Shown here: in pieces, positions 36,511 through 46,508 of the stretch
Numbering within the stretch: the first letter of the stretch is position 1
Layout: every line of letters starts with the position of its first letter
NCBI GenBank assembly: GCA_001599715.1
Contig: BCHU01000003.1
Coordinates: 1,860,001-1,924,000, forward strand
Length of the DNA: 64,000 nt
Source of the DNA: Phaeotremella fagi
Lineage: Eukaryota; Basidiomycota; Tremellomycetes; Tremellales; Phaeotremellaceae
Direction of reading: 5' to 3'
The notes under the pieces: model-generated
What the model was told of the DNA's origin: nothing
Database searches by the model: none
The model's input: the letters and a program-made list of their open reading frames with translations, nothing else
Made by a program: the position numbers and the translations under genes

Positions 36511-37070
36511 ATGAAATTCTTTCTCGCTCTTACTCTTATTCCAACCCTGGCGCTCAGTCTTCCTACAGTCGTAGAAAACGCTAAACGTTACGCCGTCTCA
36601 GGTTCCGTCAAATGTTATTTCAACTGTCCAGATAGCATCTATGCCAGTCAAACTTTTTTGTTCGATTACGTCGATTCAGCTACGACTCCCGGTCAATCTG
36701 TGTGTTAGTGAGTGGAGATACTACAATGATGCGATATGAGTTTGACCTGGGATTTTTTTCATAGCTATTATGATCCTAACAACGTATATCCAGATCCTGG
36801 TTGTATCTACGATACCAACAGTGGAGCTTCTCTCTCTGGTAATTACTTGAATGGCGCTTGCCCGGCTAACGTGAGTCAAATCTTTCTGACTTATGACCTC
36901 AACTGAAATTGAATAATTAGGCCGGAGTACAAAGTTGTGGTGCAGCGCCAGGCAATAAATCTTTCAAACGAACATTTGAAGTCGAACGTGAAATCTCAGA
37001 GGGTGAGAAAGCTATTCGGGCTAGGCAATATAAATTCACCAAGAAGAATGACAAAGAGGAGAAGAACTAA
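36511..37070 (+). CDS. Small secreted six-cysteine protein C (array member 3)
   Basis: 150 aa from exons 36511..36707, 36765..36870, 36921..37070. Signal peptide MKFFLALTLIPTLALS, propeptide ending NAKR (Lys25-Arg26), core KCYFNCPD, SVCYYYDPNN, PGCIYDTNSG, ACPAN and SCGAAPGNKSFKR, tail EREISEGEKAIRARQYKF. The end (KKNDKEEKN) differs from the KKAELEVEE of A and B. Exon 2 is slightly longer, and the region between the fourth and fifth Cys has an insertion. The conserved intron positions make common ancestry with A and B certain. Confidence 0.88.
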
Positions 37071-37609
37071 GGTCTGTACTGTGTTTGTTCTCGATAGGTG
37101 TCGCGTTTAGTTGTTGGACATTTGACTTTCGTATTTTCTACTTTAATTCCCCTCCACCCAATTTGTCCTTTCGTCGAGGGAAGAAGTTTTGAAAAGCCAT
37201 ATCCAATATGGCCTCTTCAACCTTCCTCCGCTTCAGAACGTGTCCTTCGATAGATTTTCAATCCTTTCGTCTTTTTGTTATCTTTGGGTTAACTGTATAG
37301 ATGACATATCTTATGATCTCGCAAAAGCGTTTCAAAGTTGAGTGACGATGTTATTCTGAATTCATGAGCCTGTCTTTCTTATCGATCTAAAGCGTGCCTT
37401 CGTTGTCAGCATCATCATCTAATGAGTTCTGGGCATCGTTGAATCAAACAGATAGATCAGTCTTCCAGTCGCAGTCTCCCAATCCCTCTTTCACTTCGTA
37501 GACCTTCCGGGGATCCTTCATAATGACATGCATATGGTGACATCATCAGCATCGAGCTGGATGTTTATTTTATTCTGAGGTTGCGTTCACTTCCTCCATC
37601 TCCATCATC
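37071..37609. other. Intergenic between convergent genes
   Basis: 539 bases between the stops of gene C (+) and SWP1 (-). Unusually long for a convergent gap in this window; no relic or repeat recognised. Confidence 0.5.
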
Positions 37610-38590
37610 TCAAGCCTTTAATCTCTGTTCTCTAAGAGAGCCAAGGGCCATTTTGCCTGTATAAGCGGATACGATTGAAAGGACGAGGAAGGGAGGTAAG
37701 AACTGATGGATTGGGATCAGTTTGCGACGCGCCCTTTCACATAATAGCGACTCACTTGATACAACTTCCATCCCACCCAGTACGTAAAGATCAAACCCTC
37801 CAAACCGACCAACGTTAAAAGGAAAACATAAGCTGACGAAGGTGGGGCTTTGAATCGTAGATTCAAACGGGAGGACTGTGAATTGAAAGTCAGTATTGAA
37901 CATCAACCAAGCAACATACAAGAGCCAATAAGATAGTCCAAGGCGAAAGCGCGATAACAGTTCCAACAGCTGATTTCAACGCGCCAACGGATTTCTCCTC
38001 TTCTCTGAACGTGTGGAAAAGTTCTTGTTGAGCTTGGAACGCTGGTTCGCCTGTTCTTGGAGGGAGATCGTGTTTTTGTCGAACTGGTTTGGTGGTTGGG
38101 AGGGTAACTTCTCCGATTGGGTAGGAGAAGGTGTCTGTGCCCGAGGAGAGAAGGAGGGTGAGTTTGTTGGTACCTTGTAGGGAACCTGGTTTGGATGCGT
38201 TCTACAAGTTGTGTCAGTGAGATTAAACGATGGGGATTTAAGACAACATACGATTACGAACGATGCCTTCCCGTTTGGTTTTACAGAAACTGGAAGACTG
38301 ATTTCAGATGTTGGCGATTCGAAAAGTAAATGAGCTTGATTAGGTATAGATGGTGGATCAAGAGTGAACGATAACTTGAATGTTGATCCAGCGTTGAGGT
38401 TAGTTGCGGGAATGGATGTAGGTGGATCAAGACTGAAGCTAAGTGACAATTCAAAGGGTACAACTTACGTGTAAGAAGCGTCTTTACCGTCTGACGACGA
38501 GATTGAAATTTTTCCTTGCTTTATTGAGAGAGCCTGAGCTGATAGAGTGATTAGAGCAGCTGCGAGAGCATACTTTGAGCAGAACAACAT
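37610..38590 (-). CDS. SWP1: Oligosaccharyltransferase subunit, ribophorin II / Swp1
   Basis: Subunit of the ER oligosaccharyltransferase for N-glycosylation. Exons 38590..38469, 38438..38252, 38201..37920, 37875..37756, 37702..37610; 267 aa. A signal peptide (AAALITLSAQA) precedes a beta-rich lumenal domain, and three C-terminal hydrophobic segments follow (VGTVIALSPWTILLALL, APPSSAYVFLLTLVGLEGLI, FLPPFLVLSIVSAYTG), with YWVGWKLYQ and a basic cytosolic end LREQRLKA. This membrane half is the best-conserved part of the family. Intron 1 is only 30 nt (38468..38439; GTAAGT donor, ACTTAG acceptor), the shortest in the window. The gene is embedded among secreted accessory genes but is a conserved housekeeping gene. 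Confidence 0.9.
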
Positions 38591-39084
38591 GATGAATTTG
38601 AATGATAAAATGAGAAGAAACAAGGCGAGAAAGATAGAAAATAGATGCGTTGTAACAACTGCGAAGAACAACGTGGCAGGCAACGGATAGATGTGGATCT
38701 CCGCGTTTATGAGGCAACTTTGGGAAAAGGAAAAAGAGTCAAAATCTCATGTTCATGTGAATGGGATGAGGTCGACTAGCCATCAGGACCACTACTGCCT
38801 GTTGTGATCACGACACTGCATAAGAATCAAGTTCCCAAAAGTTGTACCTAACGAATATTGAGCTAAGTGCTCCTAAGCCACACAGAAAATGCGTCCAGGC
38901 GGTGAGTTGAAATAAAGCCCTGATCTTCTACCTTTGCGAAACTTCTTCTTGCTAGGTGCAACTGCGTATGTGGTAGTTGTCTGAAAATTGCATCACAATG
39001 TATAGAACTTGGAGAGTTGACAGGGAATTGGGATCAATGACGTGCATCACCTCATGTCTCACTTCCCACAATTTCCGAGATTGC
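38591..39084. other. Intergenic, SWP1 promoter region
   Basis: 494 bases upstream of SWP1 and downstream of the divergent secreted gene; nothing recognisable. Confidence 0.5.
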
Positions 39085-39604
39085 TTAACAAACAACCGCC
39101 GTGCTTTCGCAATAATGATCGTCATCATCCTCAGTGAGAGTACCTGTTGACGTCGAGTAGAAACAACCGTTCTGAGTTGAAGTGGACGTCTGTCATTGCC
39201 AGATCAATGTTTTGCCTTCATAATGGGGCGCCCTCCACAGGGTCGACCAATCAGAAATAACTCACAGATGTATGATCGTAGCTGAGAAAGAAGAATACAA
39301 TTAGCATTCACTAAATATTGGAAAAAGGAAAATTAAACTCTACTTACTAACAATTGGCAGACCCTACACTATACGTTGTAGAAGCGTCAAGCACATAACC
39401 ACCTGTATCGGTTGATGGACAGCAGTAGGTCGATACTGAAGAAGGATCTGTTCGTTTTTTACGAGTTACACTGGCGTTTTGTCTGGATACTATCGATGCT
39501 CGGGTTTCTTGTTTGAGTATTGGTGAGCGTGTTATTTGAGTGCTTTCTTGTGCAGCTACAGAGAAGGCGAAGAGGGTGAGTGAAAGTAGAATTATGGAAC
39601 GCAT
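39085..39604 (-). CDS. Divergent secreted six-cysteine protein D
   Basis: 125 aa from exons 39604..39348, 39281..39266, 39189..39085. Signal peptide MRSIILLSLTLFAFSVAA, then a longer propeptide with several basic residues ending in Lys-Lys-Arg at 49-51. The core has six Cys: STYCCPST, SANCYYD, NGCFYSTSTGTL, HYCEST and a terminal VVC. The first intron splits the same codon (TA|C) after the third Cys as in genes A, B and C, which supports homology despite low sequence similarity. Exon 2 is 16 nt (YDHTS). It lacks the C-terminal IRARQFKF tail. A run of four Asp follows the fourth Cys. Function unknown. Confidence 0.8.
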
Positions 39605-40078
39605 GTTTGGAATTGACTGTAGGATGAAGATATCTGAAAGCTCGATGGGAGTATTAAGGGAGCATTAATTACCATGTATTTCGAGCTCGCTTTACTTTTT
39701 GTTACTCAAGGGGACACTTGTTTTACGACCCAAGCTCTACAAATCGGCTCAGTCTCCTATTTTACTATTTTGAGGTGCTGTGCATAAGCCACAAGCCATC
39801 GCCACAAATAGATCTCAAGGAAGGTCATCATGTACTGTAGTCTGACCTTGGCGGTCCTCAGGGAACAGAGGTGGTGAATTTTGTAAATTATTTTACTTAC
39901 ACAATCCTCAGGAGGTACAGTAGGGACAGATCAACAGAATACGTAGATTTACTCCTTTTTCTGGATAGTTACTGCGAGTGAGTACCAATCGACACTCGAG
40001 ATTGATTGGGCCCTCGTCAGGGGGTGATGAGCTACTTGAAACGAGGAACGATTGCATCCGAGATTTGCGCAACAGATT
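39605..40078. other. Intergenic, promoter of gene D
   Basis: 474 bases between gene D and the next gene on the same strand; nothing recognisable. Confidence 0.5.
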
Positions 40079-40655
40079 TTACTTTTGAGCCTCTTTCCAC
40101 TCTTGGATCGCTTTATCCGCAGCCTTCGCTCTAATAAGAAGTCAGTCATGTATATCTGTAACACCCCTGCCGACACTCACGCTTCCAAACCTCTGGGAAA
40201 GCCACAATACCCTGAAATCGTAAGTTATCGTCTAATCTTCTCTGACTCACCTGTGATCATAAGCAATGCTTCTTGAATTTCAGTCTCTGTTAAACCATTA
40301 TTCAAACCCCCTTTGACATGCGAGCTTAACTGATTGACTTGACCCATAGCTGCACAGATCCTTGAACAAGTCAGGATATGAAAACAACGACACCTACGTC
40401 ATTACCACTAAACTCCTTTGTTTCCATTCCAATCCAGGTCTTGACCATAGCCCGTCGAACGCATTTCGAGTAACAAAATCTTGAGTAGGTTGAACGAACG
40501 GTGTAATACTTGCTAGATAGGTATCCGCTGCTGGTCCAGTTAGTTTTCGGAGCTAAGGGGATGTAAGCTCGGTTTTCAGGTGCGAAGCTTACATTTTCAA
40601 TACCGGACTGTTTGAGGACTTCTCGTGCTGCTTCTATTTCTTGTTGAGATGGCAT
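40079..40655 (-). CDS. Carboxymuconolactone decarboxylase-like (AhpD-fold) protein
   Basis: 136 aa from exons 40655..40593, 40552..40398, 40360..40251, 40211..40181, 40130..40079. It matches the small CMD family: an N-terminal helix, WSRPGLEWKQRSLVVMTICAAM, then SSHVKGGLNNGLTETEIQEA and ITGYCGFPRGLEA. Two Cys are present, in TICAAM and GYCGFP, but not as the AhpD CxxC pair, so it is more likely a decarboxylase/lactonase-like member than a peroxidase partner. Exon 3 starts at 40360, which restores MTICAAMGQ. Introns are 37-50 nt. No signal peptide. It may act in aromatic catabolism, but no pathway genes are adjacent. Confidence 0.88.
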
Positions 40656-41032
40656 TTTTATAGCAAGGATAAAGAAATGAATTTGTTGGTGGTACTGACT
40701 ATTTGTAGGCGTGAGTTGGTGGAGGGGGAGGTGGAGGTGTTCTTTAGAGTTTCCGAGGTTTATCCTGATGCCACTTGCATTGCCACAGCGACTTTACGAA
40801 AATAATCTCAAGTGGAAGGAAGTCTCAAATGTATATTTTCTGGTAGACAATGATATATAGGGAGGTCTCAACCAATCAAGAAGTGCATCATAAGCCCTGA
40901 CACTCGCCCAAATATTTTGTGCATCTCTCCTTAACGACCCCTACATATCAAACACCGCATCAAGTTGACCTTCATCTTCCTAACAGCCCCGCAACAAGAA
41001 TCACCGAACCTAAGTTTACTGACCTGAGTTTA
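40656..41032. other. Intergenic
   Basis: 377 bases with the promoter of the CMD-like gene and the 3' end of the first collar gene; nothing further seen. Confidence 0.5.
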
Positions 41033-41791
41033 CTATGGTCTTGTTGGATATGTTCCAGAAACAGCGATACAATAGGTCATTGCGAGGAAAGGTTGTTGGG
41101 GGAGAACAGCTGTACCGACGACTGGGATGTTGAGGGGAAGAGCTTGACCACCGGTAGTGTCACCACTGACAGTGACGGAACCTGTAGGAACAACAGACAC
41201 AGTTTGGGAACCACCGTTAACAGTCACGGAAGAAGCACCAAGACCTGCAGAGAAGATTTGAGCTTCTCCTTGACCTGAGGCAGGTCCTTGGACGAGATAA
41301 CCGCCGTTGGCAGCACCAACGCCACCTGGACCGGCACCTATTGGAATTTGGTTGACGAAAGTGCCGGATGAAGATTGTCCAGAGAATGTTGCTGGGTGAG
41401 TGTGAGCTGGTAAGTTGGTTGAAGCGATGACGGCGGAACCAACAGCACTGAGACCCTTGCCGGTGAGCGGTAGACTGTACGAACCTCCAGCTTGACCAAA
41501 TGTAGTTATTGGCAGACCAGCAGATTGACCAAAGTTGGTCGGGAAGCGACCGATAAGATTGGGAACACCAAATGTAGTTCCAGCGGTACCACCGTAGGTG
41601 TTACCCACAATAGCGTAAAGAGGGGTGTAGGCTTGGATAGAGTACACTGCCCCGTTACACATCACCCAACCGTCGGGACAGTAGTTACCGGCGAAGAGCA
41701 TGATTTGACCAACATAAGGGTCAACTTGAGCTTGGACCGAGTGAAGGGAAGCACCGAGGCCGAGAAGAAGGATGGTCAATTTGGAGAGCAT
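41033..41791 (-). CDS. Secreted tail-collar (MdpB-type) protein 1, probable bacterial origin
   Basis: Intronless, 252 aa. A signal peptide (LTILLLGLGASLHSVQA) is followed by a complete microcystin-dependent-protein / phage tail-collar domain: VGQIMLFAGNYCPDGWVMC, NGAVYSIQAYTPLYAIVG, NTYGGTAGTTFGVPNLIGRF, then a central spacer with LPAHTHPATFSG. Later come Gly/Ser/Thr-rich beta repeats and the family end motif FLAMTYCIAVSGTYPTRP. The family is overwhelmingly bacterial and phage. Lack of introns, against several per kilobase in neighbouring genes, supports horizontal acquisition, as does the second copy next door. Two Cys close to the N-terminus (CPDGWVMC) could form a disulfide. Extracellular location is inferred; function unknown. 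Contamination is unlikely because it lies between intron-bearing fungal genes. Confidence 0.88.
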   Translation of the reverse strand: MLSKLTILLLGLGASLHSVQAQVDPYVGQIMLFAGNYCPDGWVMCNGAVYSIQAYTPLYAIVGNTYGGTAGTTFGVPNLIGRFPTNFGQSAGLPITTFGQAGGSYSLPLTGKGLSAVGSAVIASTNLPAHTHPATFSGQSSSGTFVNQIPIGAGPGGVGAANGGYLVQGPASGQGEAQIFSAGLGASSVTVNGGSQTVSVVPTGSVTVSGDTTGGQALPLNIPVVGTAVLPQQPFLAMTYCIAVSGTYPTRP

Positions 41792-42529
41792 TGCGGTTGA
41801 ATGTTGGTTCTGTTTTTGGGGGATGAGTGAGATGTCATCTCAAACAAGCCATATATATATGTCTTTTCCACAGACGAAGGCTTACCATAAGCAGAAAGCT
41901 ACAAACTTTGTCCGGTTCTAGTATTGACTGATTCAAAAAAAGACGCAGAATGCCACCTCAATCTTATCAATGTTTCAGGTCGTTTTGAGGGATTCCAGTG
42001 ATGACCGAATACTGAGTATGGAGATGTACGTCCATTTGGGACACCAGGAACTTTGGCGAAATCTTATTTTAGAAGTTAAGGTTTGTAGTCAGCCAACGAG
42101 TGTTGCCGTTTTTATGGCGTCAATCCTGAGAAGGAACAGTGCCTAGGTATACCTATTTTGGGATGTTTGGACGAGAACAACGTTGGACCAATGCATGGCT
42201 GGTTGAGAGGAGGATACATGCATATCGAATGGTCACAGACTCACTTATCACAGGCGATATGCTAACTGCATACCGAGAATAAAGTTATAACCATGGCCGA
42301 GGAACGGTTTGTGATCTTGACCGGGAGAGTCACTCGCCCTGTGCTAAACGTACCTCGGTGCTGGCGTCATTATGCTGTAAAGAATTTTATGGCAACACAG
42401 TCTTACAACGACCTAGTGGCAGCAACACAATGCATTGTCCAGTGGCACGACGAACCAAATATCCACAAAACCATCCTACTCCAACAATTTATCACTCTGA
42501 CCAAAATGTGAACCTTCTCTAAACCTAAC
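41792..42529. other. Intergenic between the two tail-collar genes
   Basis: 738 bases. A TATA-like CATATATATATG lies at about 41851-41861, 60-70 bp upstream of collar gene 1. The short + strand frame at 42293..42511 has no support. No repeat or mobile-element end recognised. Confidence 0.55.
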
Positions 42530-43285
42530 CTAATTTCGGGATGGGAAGATACCTTGGGTACAGATTAGGTAGTTGATAGCCAGGTAAGGGGGTTCTACGT
42601 TGTTCACACTACCGCGAGCGTTGAGATTTACATTGATTGGAGCACCAGAACCTGTGCTTGCTTGAACGACAACGTTTCCAGATGCTTGGGTACTGATAGA
42701 TTGAGTACCACCGTTGATGTTGACAGTTGAACCGGTAGTTCCAGCGGGTTGGAAGATGTTCGCTTGACCTGCACCGGAACCTTGACCTTGGGAGAGGAAA
42801 CTGTTATCTGCCGCTTGTGGGACACCACCAGTTTTTAGAACTGGGATTTTACTGTCGAACGTGCTAGTGACAGTCGTACCAGCAAAACTAGCCCCGTGGG
42901 TATGAGGAGGAAGGTTGTCGACTCCAACAGTGATTGAACCGGAGGCTACAACGTTACCAGGGATGATTGTACCAGTGTAAGCACCAGCCATTTGGCCAAG
43001 GAAGTATGGGTTGAGGCCTGGCCCTTGGCCAGCACCGATAGGAAAACGACTTTGTAGATTGGGGAGAGCAAAATTTTGGACTCCATTACCACCGTAGGTA
43101 ACACCGAGTATAGAGAAGAGAGCTTGGTTCTGAGCAATGGGTATAAGTTGACCTTTACAAAACATGTAGTTTGTAGGTTCAAAGTTACCAGCCCAAGGTA
43201 TGATGGTTCCCATTAGACATTGAGCATTGATACTGTGAAGGCACAGAGAGAGTACAGCAAGGTAGGAAAAGAGTTTGAAAGACAT
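42530..43285 (-). CDS. Secreted tail-collar (MdpB-type) protein 2
   Basis: Intronless, 251 aa from the ATG at 43285; a longer upstream reading to 43420 has no signal peptide at its start and was rejected. Signal peptide LFSYLAVLSLCLHSINA, then CLMGTIIPWAGNFEP, GQLIPIAQNQALFSILG, VTYGGNGVQNFALPNLQSRF, GAGQGPGLNPYFLGQMAG, VDNLPPHTHGASFAG and the end motif YLAINYLICTQGIFPSRN. These blocks follow bacterial MdpB proteins closely, more so than copy 1. The two copies share order and length but have diverged widely, so duplication is old or there were two acquisitions. Same strand as copy 1. Its divergent promoter is shared with the two-module secreted gene at 44022. Confidence 0.9.
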   Translation of the reverse strand: MSFKLFSYLAVLSLCLHSINAQCLMGTIIPWAGNFEPTNYMFCKGQLIPIAQNQALFSILGVTYGGNGVQNFALPNLQSRFPIGAGQGPGLNPYFLGQMAGAYTGTIIPGNVVASGSITVGVDNLPPHTHGASFAGTTVTSTFDSKIPVLKTGGVPQAADNSFLSQGQGSGAGQANIFQPAGTTGSTVNINGGTQSISTQASGNVVVQASTGSGAPINVNLNARGSVNNVEPPYLAINYLICTQGIFPSRN

Positions 43286-44021
43286 GTCTTTGGATTTGGT
43301 GTGGGTGGGTGGTGAAATGATGGGGGGGGGGAAAGAAATACTGTCGCCAGACAGACACATTATAAGCGTCTTCCAAGATGGCATGGGAAGCGCTGTCTCA
43401 GAACAACTGTCTTTTACCAAAAGAGTTGGATTAATTGATCAGCATCTCCATGAATTGATTGAGGCGTAAAGAATGCGGGAGACGGGCAGAGCCAAGATTC
43501 TACATCTCAAATCCGGTCACATATGCCAAGAAATTGGATGTATATTTATGAATTGATCTAATTGCTGCTACTCATTCAGTTGGTTTTGATTGAATCACTG
43601 GAAACGATAGTCATGTTATTTTTATGTAACTTATAGAATGCTCATAACAACAAACGCAGAGTGCTAACCTACGTACATACTGATCAAACTTTAATCTGAC
43701 TGAATGCTTATTTAGTTTACCCTTAACATTCCTGACACTGGCACCTCTGCTCCGTGGCCCATGACACTGGAACCGAATTATTTTAACCCTGTGCCGTTCC
43801 ACCAATTCGCTTAGTCCCCGGTTTGGGATTGCATTGAGTTTGGGACCCTTTGTCCAATGTCAACAACCAAAAGTTGGAACAAAAAACTCGAAAACTCTTT
43901 TTTTTGACGTTACCTACTGATGGTCATGTCGTCAAGTTGACAGCCTTTTGACTAAGATACATAATGCATAAGGTCATCATCATGCCCCCTAAGTTCTTGC
44001 ATTCTCACTCCCTCACTCACC
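43286..44021. promoter_or_regulatory. Divergent promoter, tail-collar gene 2 / two-module secreted gene
   Basis: 736 bases between two secreted-protein genes read outward. A G-run (GGGGGGGGG, about 43322-43330) lies 40 bp upstream of the collar start. The TATA-like ACATTATAAGCG (about 43359) fits the collar gene. No gene seen. Confidence 0.5.
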
Positions 44022-45105
44022 ATGACCAGACTCGTTTTATTCACCGTTATTGCTCTATCGGCCTCTGCTCTGGCTGCAACTGTCGGTTCCAAGGGTTCTG
44101 AAACGTACACATGTCCCGATCGTGAGACGATGGAAATAGCTTACTACGACTATTGTGAGTGGCTTCTTGGGGTCAAACTCATAGGTCACTAGGTGCACCA
44201 AGTGTTGGCGCAGCAAATCTAAATGCGATATCGTCCTACGTTGATTATAGTCACACAACTCCTGTCAATTACAAGACCGTGAATAATAATGATTTCGCGT
44301 TGGGTTGTGGGTACACAGACGGAACAGTGAGTCAAGCGAAAGACATATACCTAACGCTTGTAGACCTCATTCATTTGTGTATACTATGCTGGAGGTGGCG
44401 TAAGTTGAACGATTAGAGCTATCTGTTGACCCATGTAGTCACCTTTAACGCTCAGTCAATCAGACAGTTCTAGTACAAGCTGCCCTGCTGCACCTGGAGT
44501 TACACCTCAACCGTCTCCAGGAGTTAATTATCGAAAAAAGAGAGCAAACACGGGGATAAGTAAGTTGCTAAAAACGCGGCGCCTGCAGAGGGCGTCGCCA
44601 CGCAATCGTACTAGCGCTTATTGCTCTTACCTGCAGCTCCGCTGTTCACCTGCCCATTCACAAGTGACAATCCATCGTATTACATGACCGGCGTCGAGAT
44701 CGATGGTGGACAGTTTTCTGCTGATTACGATGGAGGAAATGGAGGGGCTACCAGCAATCTGTTTTATACATGTACCATGGGTGAAGGGACCGATCTGACA
44801 GGTTGCTACTATACTCAGGTAAGTGTTGCGTTGTTTTCAGGCTGCATTTTCTGACCAAAATACAGGATGCCAGCGGTGCTATCACCTATCAAGGTTTTTC
44901 CTATGATGGAACAGAAGCAATCTGTCCATCAACGTTATGTTCCGCGGTGAAGACTGGATCCAATAACATGAGAAGAAACGTTTTCATGGAGGGCGCAGAA
45001 TCCACTTTGAAAAGACGTCAAGTTGATACCGGACTCTTGAGAGATAAACTTAGAAGCAGGATGGAGAACGGTTCTGTGAACGGGGCTAGGAAATTGAGGA
45101 GGTAG
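44022..45105 (+). CDS. Secreted two-module cysteine-rich protein
   Basis: 269 aa from exons 44022..44154, 44193..44326, 44439..44559, 44637..44818, 44866..45105. Signal peptide TRLVLFTVIALSASALA. Module 1: YTCPDRET, DYCAPS, GCGYTDGT, TSCPAAPG. After a Lys/Arg stretch (YRKKRANTG), module 2: LFTCPFTSD, FYTCTMG, GCYYTQDASG, AICPSTLC. Both follow the order C-P, C, G-C-x-Y, C-P of the six-cysteine proteins A to D, so this looks like a tandem fusion of the same module. The basic RKKR between modules is a plausible Kex2 site that could separate them. The C-terminal 45 residues are basic and helical (TLKRRQVDTG, LRDKLRSRME). The exon 2-3 intron (112 nt) is the least certain junction. Confidence 0.8.
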
Positions 45106-45361
45106 TTGGTGTCATTGGGTTTTATGATTTTAACGATAGAACGGACACTTTGTACGATTTCGTAATGTACATTCTCATCATACATGTTTCAGAGCAGGAT
45201 GACGATCAAGGGTCTTCGCCGTTAGTCCGTACACACAACCATGTCCTCGAGACACATGTAGCCCGCTCTGTTCGGATTTTGCGATGAAAGGAGCTCAGTT
45301 AGCAAAGGGTGCTTACTATCTTTCAAAACAGTAATGTTTTTCGCTATTCTGACACCAAAAA

Positions 45362-46508
45362 ATGAATAAACTTCTCGACAATTCTTTCGCGCCCATTGCT
45401 TTGACTCTAATGGGAGACCTTTCATTTGTGGTTATGGAAGGGTTAGTGCAATATTTGGAAAGAGTACACAGTGTTCCAGCCGGGCAAGTAGTTTTGGGTC
45501 GAATGGTGAGCTTAAAAGCTTTTACAATCGAGTTCAGTCTTTCTAGGTCACCTCCTGACACTTTGCAGATCCTCTCTCTTGTTATATCCCTCATACTCGG
45601 AGGGAATCTTTTGAATGGTTCTGCATTGAATTGGGCAAGAGGGTTTACAAGCCTTATCAGCGTATCTTGTATCTTCATCTCATACAAATATATCAGTCTT
45701 TCCGAAGGGTTATCAATCTATCATCTTAAACCGGTTCCAGTGGCGATTTTGTGTTGGTACTTTCTGAAAGAGGATATCGCGAAAAGGCAAATCATCGCTT
45801 GCGGTGAGTATTGATCTTGCGAGGGGACACTGACATGTCGAAGTGGTCTCGATCGGGGCTGTATTGTTGATCTATCAACCAGGGTTTCAACCTTCATTTG
45901 GATACGTCGTGGCGATATTGAGTATGCTGACCGGGGCGGGTACAAGTAAGTGATTTTCGAATAGCGTTGCTTACACTTCTAGCGTTCTTGTTGAGACAGA
46001 TCGATTGCCCTGTTCAAACTACTTTGGCAATTTATTCAGTCTGCTCGATTATCTTTTCACCCGTGTAAGCTTAGATGGAGGATCAGGAACTGAAGACAGT
46101 GTGATCTACTTGGAAACAGAACCCATCCAGTACAAACTCCCGGTAGTAGCTTGGCTAGCCTTCATTGTTTTAGTGGTACGTCTGACGGTATAATGTAGTC
46201 CATCTGACTACGAACTATCACAGGCAACAGGGATTATGGGTCAGTTCTGCATGTGTCTAGCACTGCAAAAGGAGACTGGTACGAAAATCGCTCTGTTGGG
46301 ATACTTTCAAATCGTCTTCTCAATCGGTTTCCAGTTTCTCATGTGGCACACTGTACCGAGTGTGGTCAAGGTTATGGGCATGGGGATCATCATTGTTGCT
46401 GGAGTATTTGGTGCTATTGAGAAGTCGAAGGAGAGAACAGATTCGGCGAAGGAATACGAGTTGGTGGAGCAGAGAGACGATGAGGGTTCATCCCAGGAAA
46501 GTGTATGA
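45362..46508 (+). CDS. DMT/EamA-type multi-pass membrane transporter
   Basis: 307 aa from exons 45362..45505, 45569..45803, 45844..45945, 45983..46064, 46100..46175, 46224..46508. About nine or ten hydrophobic segments in two repeats, typical of the drug/metabolite transporter superfamily: LTLMGDLSFVVMEGLVQYL, VPAGQVVLGRM, LHKPVPVAI-type half-repeat end (read here as YHLKPVPVAILCWYFLKE), VVSIGAVLLIYQPGF, YVVAILSMLTGAGT, VVAWLAFIVLVATGIMGQF and a final VMGMGIIIVAGVFGAIEK. The C-terminus is charged and cytosolic. A 35-nt intron (46065..46099) resolves what otherwise looks like a frameshift. Related to SLC35G/EamA solute carriers; substrate unknown. Confidence 0.87.

Noticed and set aside
42293..42511. 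Short + strand frame between the two tail-collar genes
   Set aside because: No homology or promoter context; could not be distinguished from chance.
43286..43420. 45-residue N-terminal extension of tail-collar protein 2
   Set aside because: It would bury the signal peptide; the ATG at 43285 gives a normal secretion signal.
46060..46100. Apparent frameshift in the DMT-type transporter
   Set aside because: A 35-nt intron with GTAAGC donor, CTGA branch and GACAG acceptor resolves it in frame.
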